Shown here one piece after another: positions 8,385 to 15,359 of a DNA stretch of 16,208 nucleotides. The position numbers and the translations under genes are program-made. Source of the stretch: Balneolales bacterium (GTDB taxonomy: Bacteria > Bacteroidota > Rhodothermia > Balneolales > Natronogracilivirgulaceae); assembly GCA_007131625.1 (NCBI GenBank), contig SLQC01000162.1:1-16208 (forward strand), given 5' to 3'. Positions within the stretch are counted from its first letter, which is position 1. Every line of letters starts with the position of its first letter. The notes under the pieces are model-generated. The model made no database searches and was not told where the DNA came from. It saw only the letters and a list, made by a program, of their open reading frames with translations.

Positions 8385-9383
8385 TCAGTTTTCACGGGAT
8401 GAAGAGAAAACATCCGACAGATTCGCAATGATGTCAGATACCATAAATTCAAGACCGAATTTCGGATTCCAGCCCCAATCCTCCCGGGCTGCAGAGTCAT
8501 CAAGACTGTCCGGCCAGTTTGCCGCTATTTGATCACGTTCGTCCGGTACGTATTGTATTTCGAACGAAGGGATAATTTGCTTTACAGCATCTGCCAGTTC
8601 TTTCGGTGTGAAACTCATGGCACCGACATTGTAGCCGGTACGTATGCGTATCTGATCACTATCGGCATTCATGATATCATATGCTGCTTTGACAGCGTCA
8701 TCCATATACATCATCGGCAGTCGGGTGTTGCGGTCAACCGGCGAGACGAAGGGCTTGCCCTTTATTGCAGAGTAGAAGAGATCCACAGCGTAATCGGTGG
8801 TACCTCCGCCAGGTTGGGACCGATAACCGATGAGGCCGGGATATCGTATGGAGCGGACATCTACTCCGAATCGCCGGTTGTAATAGGCACACCAGTGCTC
8901 CCCGGCGACTTTACTGATTCCGTATACGGTTGTCGGGTGTAGCGGGACATCCTGCGGCGTGTTTTTTCGGGGGGCATCCGGACCGAAAACGGCAATGGTG
9001 CTCGGCCAAAAGACACGTTGAACTTGCAGTTCGCGTGCTGTTTCGAGCACATTCAGCAAGCCGTTCATATTGAGCCGCCATGCCAGGGAGATGTTTTTCT
9101 CACCATTTGCAGATAGAATCGCCGCCAGATGGTAAATTTCAACGATCTGGTAGTGACTGATGAGTTCGGAGAGGCGTTTTTTATCGAGGACATCAAGCCA
9201 TTCGAACGGTCCTTTTTCTTTCAATAAGGTATTCTCTCCGATATCAGTGGCAAGGACCTGATTGCTTCCGTATTTCTGCCGGAGGTTGTATACAAGCTCT
9301 ACACCGAGTTGCCCGGAAGCACCGGTTACCAAAATGGTTTTCGGAGAAGCTGATTCAGGAAATGTCTTGTTTGTAGTTACCAT
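8385..9383 (-). CDS. L-threonine 3-dehydrogenase, SDR (GalE-like) type
   Basis: It oxidises L-threonine to 2-amino-3-ketobutyrate with NAD+ in the cytoplasm, feeding the Kbl enzyme encoded immediately upstream. I chose the ATG at 9383-9381 (332 residues). It sits one base after the kbl stop, and the protein then begins about 18 residues before the Rossmann strand. A longer frame opening at 9440 would overlap kbl by 56 bases and add an atypical N-terminus. Visible motifs from this start are the nucleotide loop GASGQLG (21-27), the HLAAILS segment after the fourth strand, the WPSTIAVFG segment with the active-site Ser at about 128, and the catalytic pair Tyr154/Lys158 in YGISK. RYPGLIG and the YNVGAMSFTP segment match the extended-SDR threonine dehydrogenases described in Flavobacterium and Cupriavidus. 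This family is unrelated to the zinc-dependent E. coli Tdh. The kbl neighbour strongly supports this substrate over a sugar epimerase. A G-run (GGGGG) lies about 10 bases before the start. Confidence 0.9.
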   Translation of the reverse strand: MVTTNKTFPESASPKTILVTGASGQLGVELVYNLRQKYGSNQVLATDIGENTLLKEKGPFEWLDVLDKKRLSELISHYQIVEIYHLAAILSANGEKNISLAWRLNMNGLLNVLETARELQVQRVFWPSTIAVFGPDAPRKNTPQDVPLHPTTVYGISKVAGEHWCAYYNRRFGVDVRSIRYPGLIGYRSQPGGGTTDYAVDLFYSAIKGKPFVSPVDRNTRLPMMYMDDAVKAAYDIMNADSDQIRIRTGYNVGAMSFTPKELADAVKQIIPSFEIQYVPDERDQIAANWPDSLDDSAAREDWGWNPKFGLEFMVSDIIANLSDVFSSSREN

Positions 9384-9384
9384 A

Positions 9385-10572
9385 TCAGATGACCCCCTGC
9401 TTTTTTCCAACCGACCGGAAAGCAGATACCGCTCGATCAAGATGATCTTTTTCGTGTGCGGCCGAAAGTTGTACCCGGATACGGGACTGGCCTTTGGGAA
9501 CGACGGGATAGTAGAATCCGATTACATAAATCCCTTCTTCAAGCAGTGCGGAAGCGAAATTTTGTGCGATATTGGCATCGTAAAGCATGATGGGGACAAT
9601 GGGATGTTCACCCTCTCTGATGTCGAATCCCGCATTGGTCATTTCGGTTCGAAAATAACGGGTGTTCTGTTCCAGTTTGTCGCGAAGTGATGTGGCTTGT
9701 TCGAGCATATCCAGGACCTGGATTGACGCTCCGGCGATGGCAGGGGCGAGGGTGTTGGAAAACAGATACGGCCGTGATCGCTGTCGTAGCAGATCCACGA
9801 TTTCCTGATGCGCTGCAGTGAAACCGCCGGAAGCACCACCAAGCGCTTTACCGAATGTCCCGGTGATGATATCAACCCTGCCCATAACGTCCCGGTATTC
9901 ATGAACGCCGCGACCGGTTCGGCCGATAAATCCTGTTGCATGGCACTCATCCGACATAACCAGTGCGTCATAGCGGTCAGCCAGATCACATATTTTGTCG
10001 AGCTGAGCGATGGTGCCGTCCATCGAAAAGACGCCGTCGGTGACCATAATCCGGTGCCGTGCATCGACCGCCTCCTTAAGCTTCTCTTCCAAATCGGCCA
10101 TGTCGTTATGGCGAAAGACCATCCGGCGTGATTTGCACAATCGCACACCGTCGATGATGGATGCGTGATTGAGCTGATCGGAGATGATGGCGTCTTCCGG
10201 GCCGAAAAGCGGCTCGAAGACCCCGCCGTTGGCATCAAATGCAGCAGCATATAGGATCGCGTCGTCCATACCCAGAAAAGCAGCAATTTTCTGTTCCAGT
10301 TCCCGGTGTATGTTTTGTGTACCACAGATAAACCGAACCGACGACATGCCGTATCCATGTGTTTCCATCGTCTTTTTGGCGGCATTGATGATGTCGGGAT
10401 GGGATGACAGGCCCAGGTAATTGTTGGCACAGAAATTGATGACTTTGGCTCCGCTGTCCGTGGTGATCACAGCACCTTGCGGCGAAGTGATGATGCGCTC
10501 CTCCTTATAGAGGCCATCCCTTTTGATGGACGCGAGTTCATCTCTCAGATCTTTTTTCAATGATTGAAACAT
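9385..10572 (-). CDS. kbl: 2-amino-3-ketobutyrate coenzyme A ligase (glycine C-acetyltransferase)
   Basis: A PLP enzyme of the alpha-oxoamine synthase family, 395 residues, the normal length. It cleaves 2-amino-3-ketobutyrate with CoA to glycine and acetyl-CoA, the second step of threonine breakdown. Conserved parts include FCANNYLGLSSHP (about 47-59), the GMSSVRFICGTQNIHRELE block (75-93), NHASIIDG with His136 that stacks on PLP, and SDECHATGFIG with Asp208 and His211. TGTFGKALGGASGG carries the PLP-binding Lys242. The SSVRFICGTQ and GRTGRGVHE blocks favour Kbl over the related 8-amino-7-oxononanoate and serine palmitoyl synthases. The downstream neighbour is a threonine dehydrogenase whose ATG begins one base after this stop codon, so translation is likely coupled. 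The metallopeptidase gene ends 50 bases upstream on the same strand. No Shine-Dalgarno sequence precedes the ATG. Confidence 0.95.
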   Translation of the reverse strand: MFQSLKKDLRDELASIKRDGLYKEERIITSPQGAVITTDSGAKVINFCANNYLGLSSHPDIINAAKKTMETHGYGMSSVRFICGTQNIHRELEQKIAAFLGMDDAILYAAAFDANGGVFEPLFGPEDAIISDQLNHASIIDGVRLCKSRRMVFRHNDMADLEEKLKEAVDARHRIMVTDGVFSMDGTIAQLDKICDLADRYDALVMSDECHATGFIGRTGRGVHEYRDVMGRVDIITGTFGKALGGASGGFTAAHQEIVDLLRQRSRPYLFSNTLAPAIAGASIQVLDMLEQATSLRDKLEQNTRYFRTEMTNAGFDIREGEHPIVPIMLYDANIAQNFASALLEEGIYVIGFYYPVVPKGQSRIRVQLSAAHEKDHLDRAVSAFRSVGKKQGVI

Positions 10573-10622
10573 AAACAGGGATTACGTAATGATGATTGCA
10601 CATTTTGTAATATGCAGATTAT

Positions 10623-12686
10623 TTACCAAATCCGAACCCTTTCCTCTTCGTTTCGATACATTTCATCCCCCGGCCTAACATCAAACGCGTCGTAAAACTC
10701 CGGCATGTTGGAGAGAATACCGATAACGCGATATTTGCCGGGTGAGTGCGGCCCCGTAATGAGCTGACGGCGCAGAGCCTCGTCCCGGAATTTGATCCGC
10801 CAGATCTGCCCCCATCCCATAAAGAAACGCTGTTGGCCGGTAAAGCCTTCAATAACCGGAGGCTCTTCGCCGCCGAGAGAGTTCAAATAGGCGCGATAGG
10901 CGACATTCACTCCACCCAGGTCGGCGATATTTTCACCCAGCGCGAGTTCACCGTTTATATACATATCGTCGACCGGATTGAATTCATTATACTGATCGAT
11001 CATGAGTTGAGCCCGCGCCTGAAACTGCTCCTCATCCTCTTCAGTCCACCAGTCACGCAAGTTGCCGTCTCCATCTGACCGCCGACCCTGGTCATCAAAA
11101 CCGTGACTGATCTCGTGTCCGATCACTGCACCAATGGCGCCGTAATTTACAGCATTATCGGCTTCCACATCGAAAAACGGGGGTTGCAGAATAGCAGCCG
11201 GGAAAACGATTTCATTCATGGTTACGCTGTAGTAGGCGTTGACTGTTTGGGGTGTCATGTGCCACTCATCGCGATCCACCTCCTGTCCCAGACGGCTGAT
11301 ATTCCTTACATACTCGCATCGGGCGGTATTCCGGAGATTGTAAATCAGATCGTCGGGACGAATTCTCAGGCAATCATAGTCTCGCCATACGTCGGGGAAA
11401 CCGATTTTGGTGTTGAATGTCGAAAGTTTGGCAAGAGCCTCTTTCTTGGTTTCGTCGGTCATCCATTCAAGGTCTTTAATGGACTGTTCAAAAGCGATCA
11501 TCAGATTTTCAATCATCTCATCCATCCGGTCGCTGGCCTCCTGGGGGAAATGGCGATCGATATATAATTTGCCAGTTATGAATCCAAGCGAGTTTTCGAC
11601 GGCACTGACCGCTCTTTTTTCCCGTTCGCGCTGTTCTTCCTGTCCACTGAGTACTCGGCCATAAAATTCGAAATGGGCTTGATCAAAGTCACTGCTGAGA
11701 AGGGAAGCCGACCGGCGCAACAGATGAAACCGGAGGTAGGTCTTCCAGTCATCCAGATCGAAGTCACCCCAGATCTCTGCAAATCCCTTCAGGTAGGTGG
11801 GCTGGCGAACTACCAGCTCTTCAATATCCAGCCCGGCATGATCGAGAAAAAGCAACCAGTCAAAACCGGAGGCCGATTCCGTCAGTCCTGAAACATACAT
11901 TCTGTTATAAGTCGCCTGCCGGTCACGGTTCTCGACTCGCGTCCACTGTATTTCAGCAAGAGCGGTTTCCAGTTTCATGATACGCTCACCAGCCCGGTCA
12001 CCGTCTGCCCAATCGGTAGCAGCCCAAAGGTTTTGGATGTATCGAAGATAGTGATGCCGGATTTCTTTGCTTTGATCATCGTCGTTGAGATAATAATCGC
12101 GATCGGGTAATCCCAAACCGGATTGAGTCGCATAGGTGATATTCCTGTCGGCCTGTTGCAGATCCTGTCCGACATAGATGGCGACAGGACCGCTTTGGCG
12201 CAAGCTGTGGGAATATCCGAAGTAGGCGGCCAGTCCGCTTCGTGAGGATAGTGTGTCGATTGTCATAAGGTCCAATGTCATTGGTTGAATACCGAGCTCT
12301 TCAATGCGAAGCGTATCCATAAATGCCCGGAACATATCGCCGATTTTCTGAGATTGCGTACCCTCTTCAGCCTCTTGCTCCACCGCTTCCCGGATAATAG
12401 CCAGCACATCGGCTTCAGCCTGCTCCCTTAATTCATCAAAACTGCCCCACCGGGCCCGGTCGGATGGGATTTCCGTTTCTTCCAGCCATCTCCCGTTTAT
12501 ATAACGGTAGAAGTTGTCCTGAGGACGGATACTTGAGTCCATGTTGCCAAGATCAACTCCTAGCCCTACTGGTGCTCTCGGTATTCCTGCATTCGCGCTT
12601 TCGATGGAATATGCAGTTTCCGGACTGCATGATATCAATAGAAGACCTGCCAGAAATATTGTCCGGCAAATGGCAATAAGCTTCAT
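10623..12686 (-). CDS. M13 family zinc metallopeptidase (neprilysin/PepO-like), lipoprotein
   Basis: An endopeptidase of family M13 that cuts short peptides, predicted to be anchored in the cell envelope. The ATG at 12686-12684 gives 687 residues beginning MKLIAICRTIFLAG, a signal peptide ending in lipobox LLISC with Cys20. A TTG 15 bases further upstream only lengthens the signal. The N-terminal M13 domain starts after about residue 40 (SIRPQDNFYRYINGRWL). The C-terminal peptidase domain carries the substrate-binding NAYYS motif (about 483-487) and the zinc motif HEISH, with His524, Glu525 and His528. The third ligand Glu585 and Asp589 lie in ENIADLGG. GPHSPGKYRV holds the conserved His near 647, and the protein ends in VRIW, the family's usual terminal Trp. 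All catalytic residues are present, so it should be active. The gene lies 50 bases before kbl on the same strand and may be cotranscribed with it. It is divergent from the lipoprotein gene at 13335. Confidence 0.94.
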   Translation of the reverse strand: MKLIAICRTIFLAGLLLISCSPETAYSIESANAGIPRAPVGLGVDLGNMDSSIRPQDNFYRYINGRWLEETEIPSDRARWGSFDELREQAEADVLAIIREAVEQEAEEGTQSQKIGDMFRAFMDTLRIEELGIQPMTLDLMTIDTLSSRSGLAAYFGYSHSLRQSGPVAIYVGQDLQQADRNITYATQSGLGLPDRDYYLNDDDQSKEIRHHYLRYIQNLWAATDWADGDRAGERIMKLETALAEIQWTRVENRDRQATYNRMYVSGLTESASGFDWLLFLDHAGLDIEELVVRQPTYLKGFAEIWGDFDLDDWKTYLRFHLLRRSASLLSSDFDQAHFEFYGRVLSGQEEQREREKRAVSAVENSLGFITGKLYIDRHFPQEASDRMDEMIENLMIAFEQSIKDLEWMTDETKKEALAKLSTFNTKIGFPDVWRDYDCLRIRPDDLIYNLRNTARCEYVRNISRLGQEVDRDEWHMTPQTVNAYYSVTMNEIVFPAAILQPPFFDVEADNAVNYGAIGAVIGHEISHGFDDQGRRSDGDGNLRDWWTEEDEEQFQARAQLMIDQYNEFNPVDDMYINGELALGENIADLGGVNVAYRAYLNSLGGEEPPVIEGFTGQQRFFMGWGQIWRIKFRDEALRRQLITGPHSPGKYRVIGILSNMPEFYDAFDVRPGDEMYRNEEERVRIW

Positions 12687-12952
12687 CGGAATATCAGTCA
12701 AGTAAATGGATAAGGAAAGCAGCGTTAAAATAAGCTTGCAATCTAATAAATCATTCCCGAATTTTCAGTAACTCCTGACCAGTTATGCCTTGTTTATCAG
12801 ATACTTCAGTAATGGAAATAACTTTTCATATTCATAGCGGTGATGCAGCCACCTTTCTATTGCGTTTAATATAACTGAAAGTAGACAAATAGAACATTAC
12901 GATTCATTTATAAACCATGTTCGGCATAACTCCAAAAGCATTCGATTCCGTT

Positions 12953-13011
12953 GTTATCGAAACGTTCCTTTGGGGACACATCTGTGTTTGTTTGTGTTTG
13001 CCCTCGATAAC
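12953..13011. repeat. 8-bp inverted repeat enclosing a tandem TGTGTTTG repeat
   Basis: GTTATCGA (12953-12960) and TCGATAAC (13004-13011) are perfect inverted copies 43 bases apart. Between them, ACACA (12976-12980) and TGTGT (12983-12987) form a small palindrome. TGTGTTTG occurs twice in tandem with a 10-base period (12983-12990 and 12993-13000), one helical turn. This could be a protein-binding site or a hairpin; function is unknown. Confidence 0.4.
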
Positions 13012-13020
13012 GTAAAATCC

Positions 13021-13126
13021 GGTCAGTTAATGTGCAACCGGTAGGCCGGCACACCTAAAAAGTACGCGTTGAGATTCTCCAAATAGTACAGTCCGGGAGA
13101 ATCATTCAGGGGTCAATTCCCTGACC
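13021..13126 (+). ncRNA. candidate structured RNA / hairpin cluster
   Basis: Four pairings fall within 106 bases. GGTCAG (13021-13026) is complementary to CTGACC (13121-13126) and could close the element. Inside are TGTG/CACA (13031-13034 with 13050-13053) continued by CCGG/CCGG; GATTCTCC/GGAGAATC (13073-13080 with 13096-13103, perfect, 15-base loop); and TCAGGG/CCCTGA (13106-13111 with 13119-13124, 7-base loop). The last hairpin competes with the closing stem, so two alternative folds are possible. No T-run follows, so it is not a standard terminator. It lies about 210 bases before the lipoprotein start. No known RNA family was recognised, and chance pairing is not excluded. Confidence 0.35.
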
Positions 13127-13131
13127 ATTAT

Positions 13132-13161
13132 TTGAATTTTCAGACAGTACAAATATATAAG
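13132..13161 (+). promoter_or_regulatory. weak promoter-like boxes upstream of the barrel lipoprotein
   Basis: TTGAAT (13132-13137) is followed by TATAAG (13156-13161) after 18 bases, 4/6 and 5/6 matches to sigma70 boxes in an A/T-rich stretch just after the hairpin cluster. If real, it would leave a leader of roughly 165 bases before the ATG at 13335. Such matches are common by chance in A/T-rich DNA. Confidence 0.2.
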
Positions 13162-13334
13162 CTATTGCACCCCGAATTTTTTAAATTAGCATGGTTATTA
13201 CATTTACTATCCTTGGTTTTTCTGCTGCCAAAAATGTAAAATATCGGAATGATTTATCTTGGTCATCCATGTAGTTATTGAACTATGCAGAAGTGAAATA
13301 ATCGGGTGAAATGAATTAGCAATAGATTATATTT

Positions 13335-14696
13335 ATGGAGAAAATTTATTTAATACTTGCTGTAGCTCTAAGCTTTGTTATTTCAGGTTGTTCATCTGCT
13401 CAAAACATTCATCATAAAGAGGTTGAATTGTACAGCTGGGTCGATTTTCCTGTTGTGGCGGAAGGAGCTGCAAGTGGTATCGATAAGTGGGATGTTCAGG
13501 GTGTATGCACATGGACACACGAAGAAAGCGATGCCAAGCGCACAAGCCTCGTATGGTATTCCGGGTCGGACGACACCTACGTCTATCGCTTCGGGGCATC
13601 GTTTGAAGGTCGCTGGACCTGCATCACCCAATCAACGGTCGAAGCACTCAATGGTCTGCAACTAACAGTTGATGTCGTACCATCGAGCAACCCTCAACGC
13701 ATCGGATGGAGTGGCCATATCCCTGACAAGCCGACCGCTTGGGCACGCCAGAAAGGACCGGAAGGCCAACTCGATATTCGTACGCCGATCCTCATCATGA
13801 TGCCGCATATTAAGCTTTGGTATGATAATCCGGGCAGAATGCGAGAATTCGTATCTAGATTCAACGAGACCCACGGTTTCAATGGCGGCCACATTCCCAC
13901 GATTGGTAGTGGTTGGTTTGAAGCCGGTTCATCAGGCAGTCTCAGCAATTCGCCTGTGGCACCGGATGTACGAACTTTTGAAGCACTGGAAGTTGCAGCC
14001 ACCGAATGGTCCGATCGAGGAGGCTGGCTCCACATTTGGATGTGGGGAAAAGGAACAGGACAAGATTTCAATGATTTGCCAGGCGGTTACAGTGGCGATC
14101 ACAGTCAACGGATAAACCGTTATGTTGCAGCCCGCCTCGGTCCGGTACCCGGGTGGTCGATGGGTATCGGTTGGGATGTTGAGTTCTGGATTGAGGAGGA
14201 CGGCCTCAAATGGTGGTTAGACGATATCATCCCGCAGCTCGGCGGCTGGCATCACTGGATAGGGCACCGGTATTCGGACAGTGACATCGGAGAAGGGCGT
14301 GATCCTGAACCAGCCAATGAAGGGAGGTACCTTTCACGTGGTATTAAGTGGAATACTTTCCGACCGGGCAGCGAGCAGTATGCCGGTTGGGAACACTGGC
14401 GAACGACAACGGACGATAGTGAGATCGACACTGGCCTCCAAGTGTTTCATGACCGGCCAATGATGAGTGAGGACCGGTTCAGGAGACGGGATGACGCATG
14501 GCGGCAGAAGGATATGCTAACGGATCAAGAGATCCTTGATGAAATTCCGCGATGGGCGAAAAGGGGAGTCGCAGCGATATACGGGCGGTTGATTAATATC
14601 AGCAGCAACGAGGGCAGTGAAGACTGGCCTAATAAGGCGGAAATCAAGTCTGTAATAAATCTCCACGATGAAGACCCAAATGTTCCTGATAAGTAA
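13335..14696 (+). CDS. lipoprotein with N-terminal beta-sandwich and glycoside-hydrolase-like barrel; function unknown
   Basis: A 453-residue envelope protein. It begins with a signal peptide ending in lipobox VISGC (Cys19), so it is probably anchored in the outer membrane. Residues about 28-120 resemble the Ig-like DUF5060 domain that precedes some glycoside hydrolases (DKWDVQGVCTWTHE, then YVYRFGASFEGRWTCITQS). Residues about 145-425 look like a TIM-barrel hydrolase: PILIMMPH, YDNPGRMREFVSRFNETHGFNGGHIP, a run WLHIWMWGKGTGQ, the acidic segment GIGWDVEFWIEEDG (277-290), GGWHHWIGHRY (303-313), and a final strand-helix GVAAIYGRLI. The protein is very rich in Trp, which is common in sugar-binding clefts. 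Asp281 or Glu283 is a candidate catalytic acid; I cannot assign the second residue. It stands alone, with no SusC/SusD pair or other carbohydrate gene nearby. The resemblance is from memory of the families, not from a search. Exact activity and substrate are unknown. Confidence 0.6.
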   Translation: MEKIYLILAVALSFVISGCSSAQNIHHKEVELYSWVDFPVVAEGAASGIDKWDVQGVCTWTHEESDAKRTSLVWYSGSDDTYVYRFGASFEGRWTCITQSTVEALNGLQLTVDVVPSSNPQRIGWSGHIPDKPTAWARQKGPEGQLDIRTPILIMMPHIKLWYDNPGRMREFVSRFNETHGFNGGHIPTIGSGWFEAGSSGSLSNSPVAPDVRTFEALEVAATEWSDRGGWLHIWMWGKGTGQDFNDLPGGYSGDHSQRINRYVAARLGPVPGWSMGIGWDVEFWIEEDGLKWWLDDIIPQLGGWHHWIGHRYSDSDIGEGRDPEPANEGRYLSRGIKWNTFRPGSEQYAGWEHWRTTTDDSEIDTGLQVFHDRPMMSEDRFRRRDDAWRQKDMLTDQEILDEIPRWAKRGVAAIYGRLINISSNEGSEDWPNKAEIKSVINLHDEDPNVPDK

Positions 14697-14743
14697 TATG
14701 GAAGCTTAAATTTACTGAAGCTCCCCGGTCATGATTTCCATAT
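14696..14743 (+). repeat. inverted repeat at the lipoprotein stop codon
   Basis: ATATGGAA (14696-14703) and TTCCATAT (14736-14743) are perfect inverted copies with a 32-base loop, and AGCTT/AAGCT (14703-14707 with 14718-14722) can pair inside. The repeat starts at the last base of the lipoprotein stop codon. It could slow 3'-end decay or act in termination, but no T-run follows, so it is not an ordinary intrinsic terminator. Confidence 0.3.
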
Positions 14744-15019
14744 ATTCCCTCACGTGACGGGAACATTGGTCGACATGTATTGGCGTCGTATGGTGGGGGT
14801 GATTGCAAGGTTTGTCGAAGATTGTAGTGATTTCCGGTGTGATTCGTTCGGAAAGAAAATATTTTTCGGGAATATTTTAGAATTAAGTGTTATTCTGATT
14901 GCTGCGGCAATTGTTGATTCACCCGATGTCGCATTTAAACTGTCTGTTATTATGATTTAAGCGGACAAATGGTGCATCCATGTTTCATGTGTTTATTTTT
15001 TTATTCAAAAGACAGAGGT

Positions 15020-15076
15020 AATGTCCATGACGGGAATAAACATGCTCCTGTGTGTCGGGTTGCCGTCATGGCCATT
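15020..15076. repeat. 14-bp inverted repeat (one mismatch)
   Basis: The arms are 15020-15033 and 15063-15076. The inner nine bases, CCATGACGG and CCGTCATGG, are perfectly complementary, and AATG/CATT extend them after one mismatch. The loop is 29 bases. The arms are long enough that chance in a 660-base spacer is unlikely. No T-run follows, so it is not a simple terminator. Confidence 0.5.
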
Positions 15077-15130
15077 TCGCTTACGCGTTTCACTGAGCAT
15101 GCGTTTAAAATTTTTGATTTATAAGGTCAC

Positions 15131-15192
15131 ATGGAGCACCCATGTTTTAATCATACGCCTGTGTGGCAAAGATTTTGCCATGGGTGTTTCAT
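15131..15192 (+). repeat. 14-bp hairpin with nested inner hairpin
   Basis: Read as RNA from the plus strand, 15131-15144 (ATGGAGCACCCATG) pairs without a break with 15179-15192 (CATGGGTGTTTCAT), including two G-U pairs. Inside, TGGCAAA (15164-15170) and TTTGCCA (15174-15180) form a tight hairpin with a 3-base loop that shares two bases with the outer stem. The G-U pairs favour an RNA role on the plus strand over a DNA site. It lies about 170 bases before the trpB2 start. Confidence 0.45.
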
Positions 15193-15359
15193 CTTGCAAC
15201 AGTATATAAAAAGTTACAATTGTGGATGTTTCTGGTATCGAAAATCGGGTTTTTGCTTATAAGATTTCGGGATTATCTTTTTCAAATGAGTCCAATAAAC
15301 CGTGGATAATAAAACGTATTGTAAAAAACTTTAATCAATAACAAACAGGTTCAAAAAGT

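Larger units (their letters stand above)
12687..13334. other. intergenic region between divergent genes, with an inverted-repeat cluster
   Basis: This stretch of about 650 bases lies between the metallopeptidase (minus) and the barrel lipoprotein (plus). I see no plausible protein gene on either strand. It must contain the promoters for both flanking genes, though none is clear. The central part (12953-13126) holds several inverted repeats listed separately, while the flanks are A/T-rich and unstructured to the eye. I looked for tRNA and common riboswitch cores and found none. Confidence 0.7.
14697..15359. other. intergenic region before trpB2, with two strong hairpins
   Basis: About 660 bases without a convincing gene. 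Short open frames at 14754-14960 and 15021-15209 have no recognisable protein features and run through the hairpin elements, so I do not call them. The centre (14969-15192) holds related short repeats and two 14-bp stems described separately. The last 150 bases before trpB2 are A/T-rich and probably contain its promoter; no box stands out. Confidence 0.65.

Noticed and set aside
13021..13080. Integron attC-like site
   Set aside because: The GTTRRRY and RYYYAAC core sites are absent.
13106..13130. tRNA T-arm look-alike (CAGGG, loop GTCAATT, CCCTG, ACCA)
   Set aside because: No matching acceptor, D or anticodon arms at the right distances; treated as part of the hairpin cluster.
14754..14960. 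68-residue open frame after the barrel lipoprotein
   Set aside because: No recognisable motif, no ribosome signal, mixed composition, and it lies in A/T-rich spacer next to hairpins; likely chance.
14969..15192. Complete MITE or insertion sequence
   Set aside because: End motifs match only about 10 of 14 bases and no target-site duplication or transposase is visible; kept only as one possibility in a finding.
15021..15209. 62-residue open frame upstream of trpB2
   Set aside because: It runs straight through both 14-bp hairpins, which explain the sequence better; no protein features.
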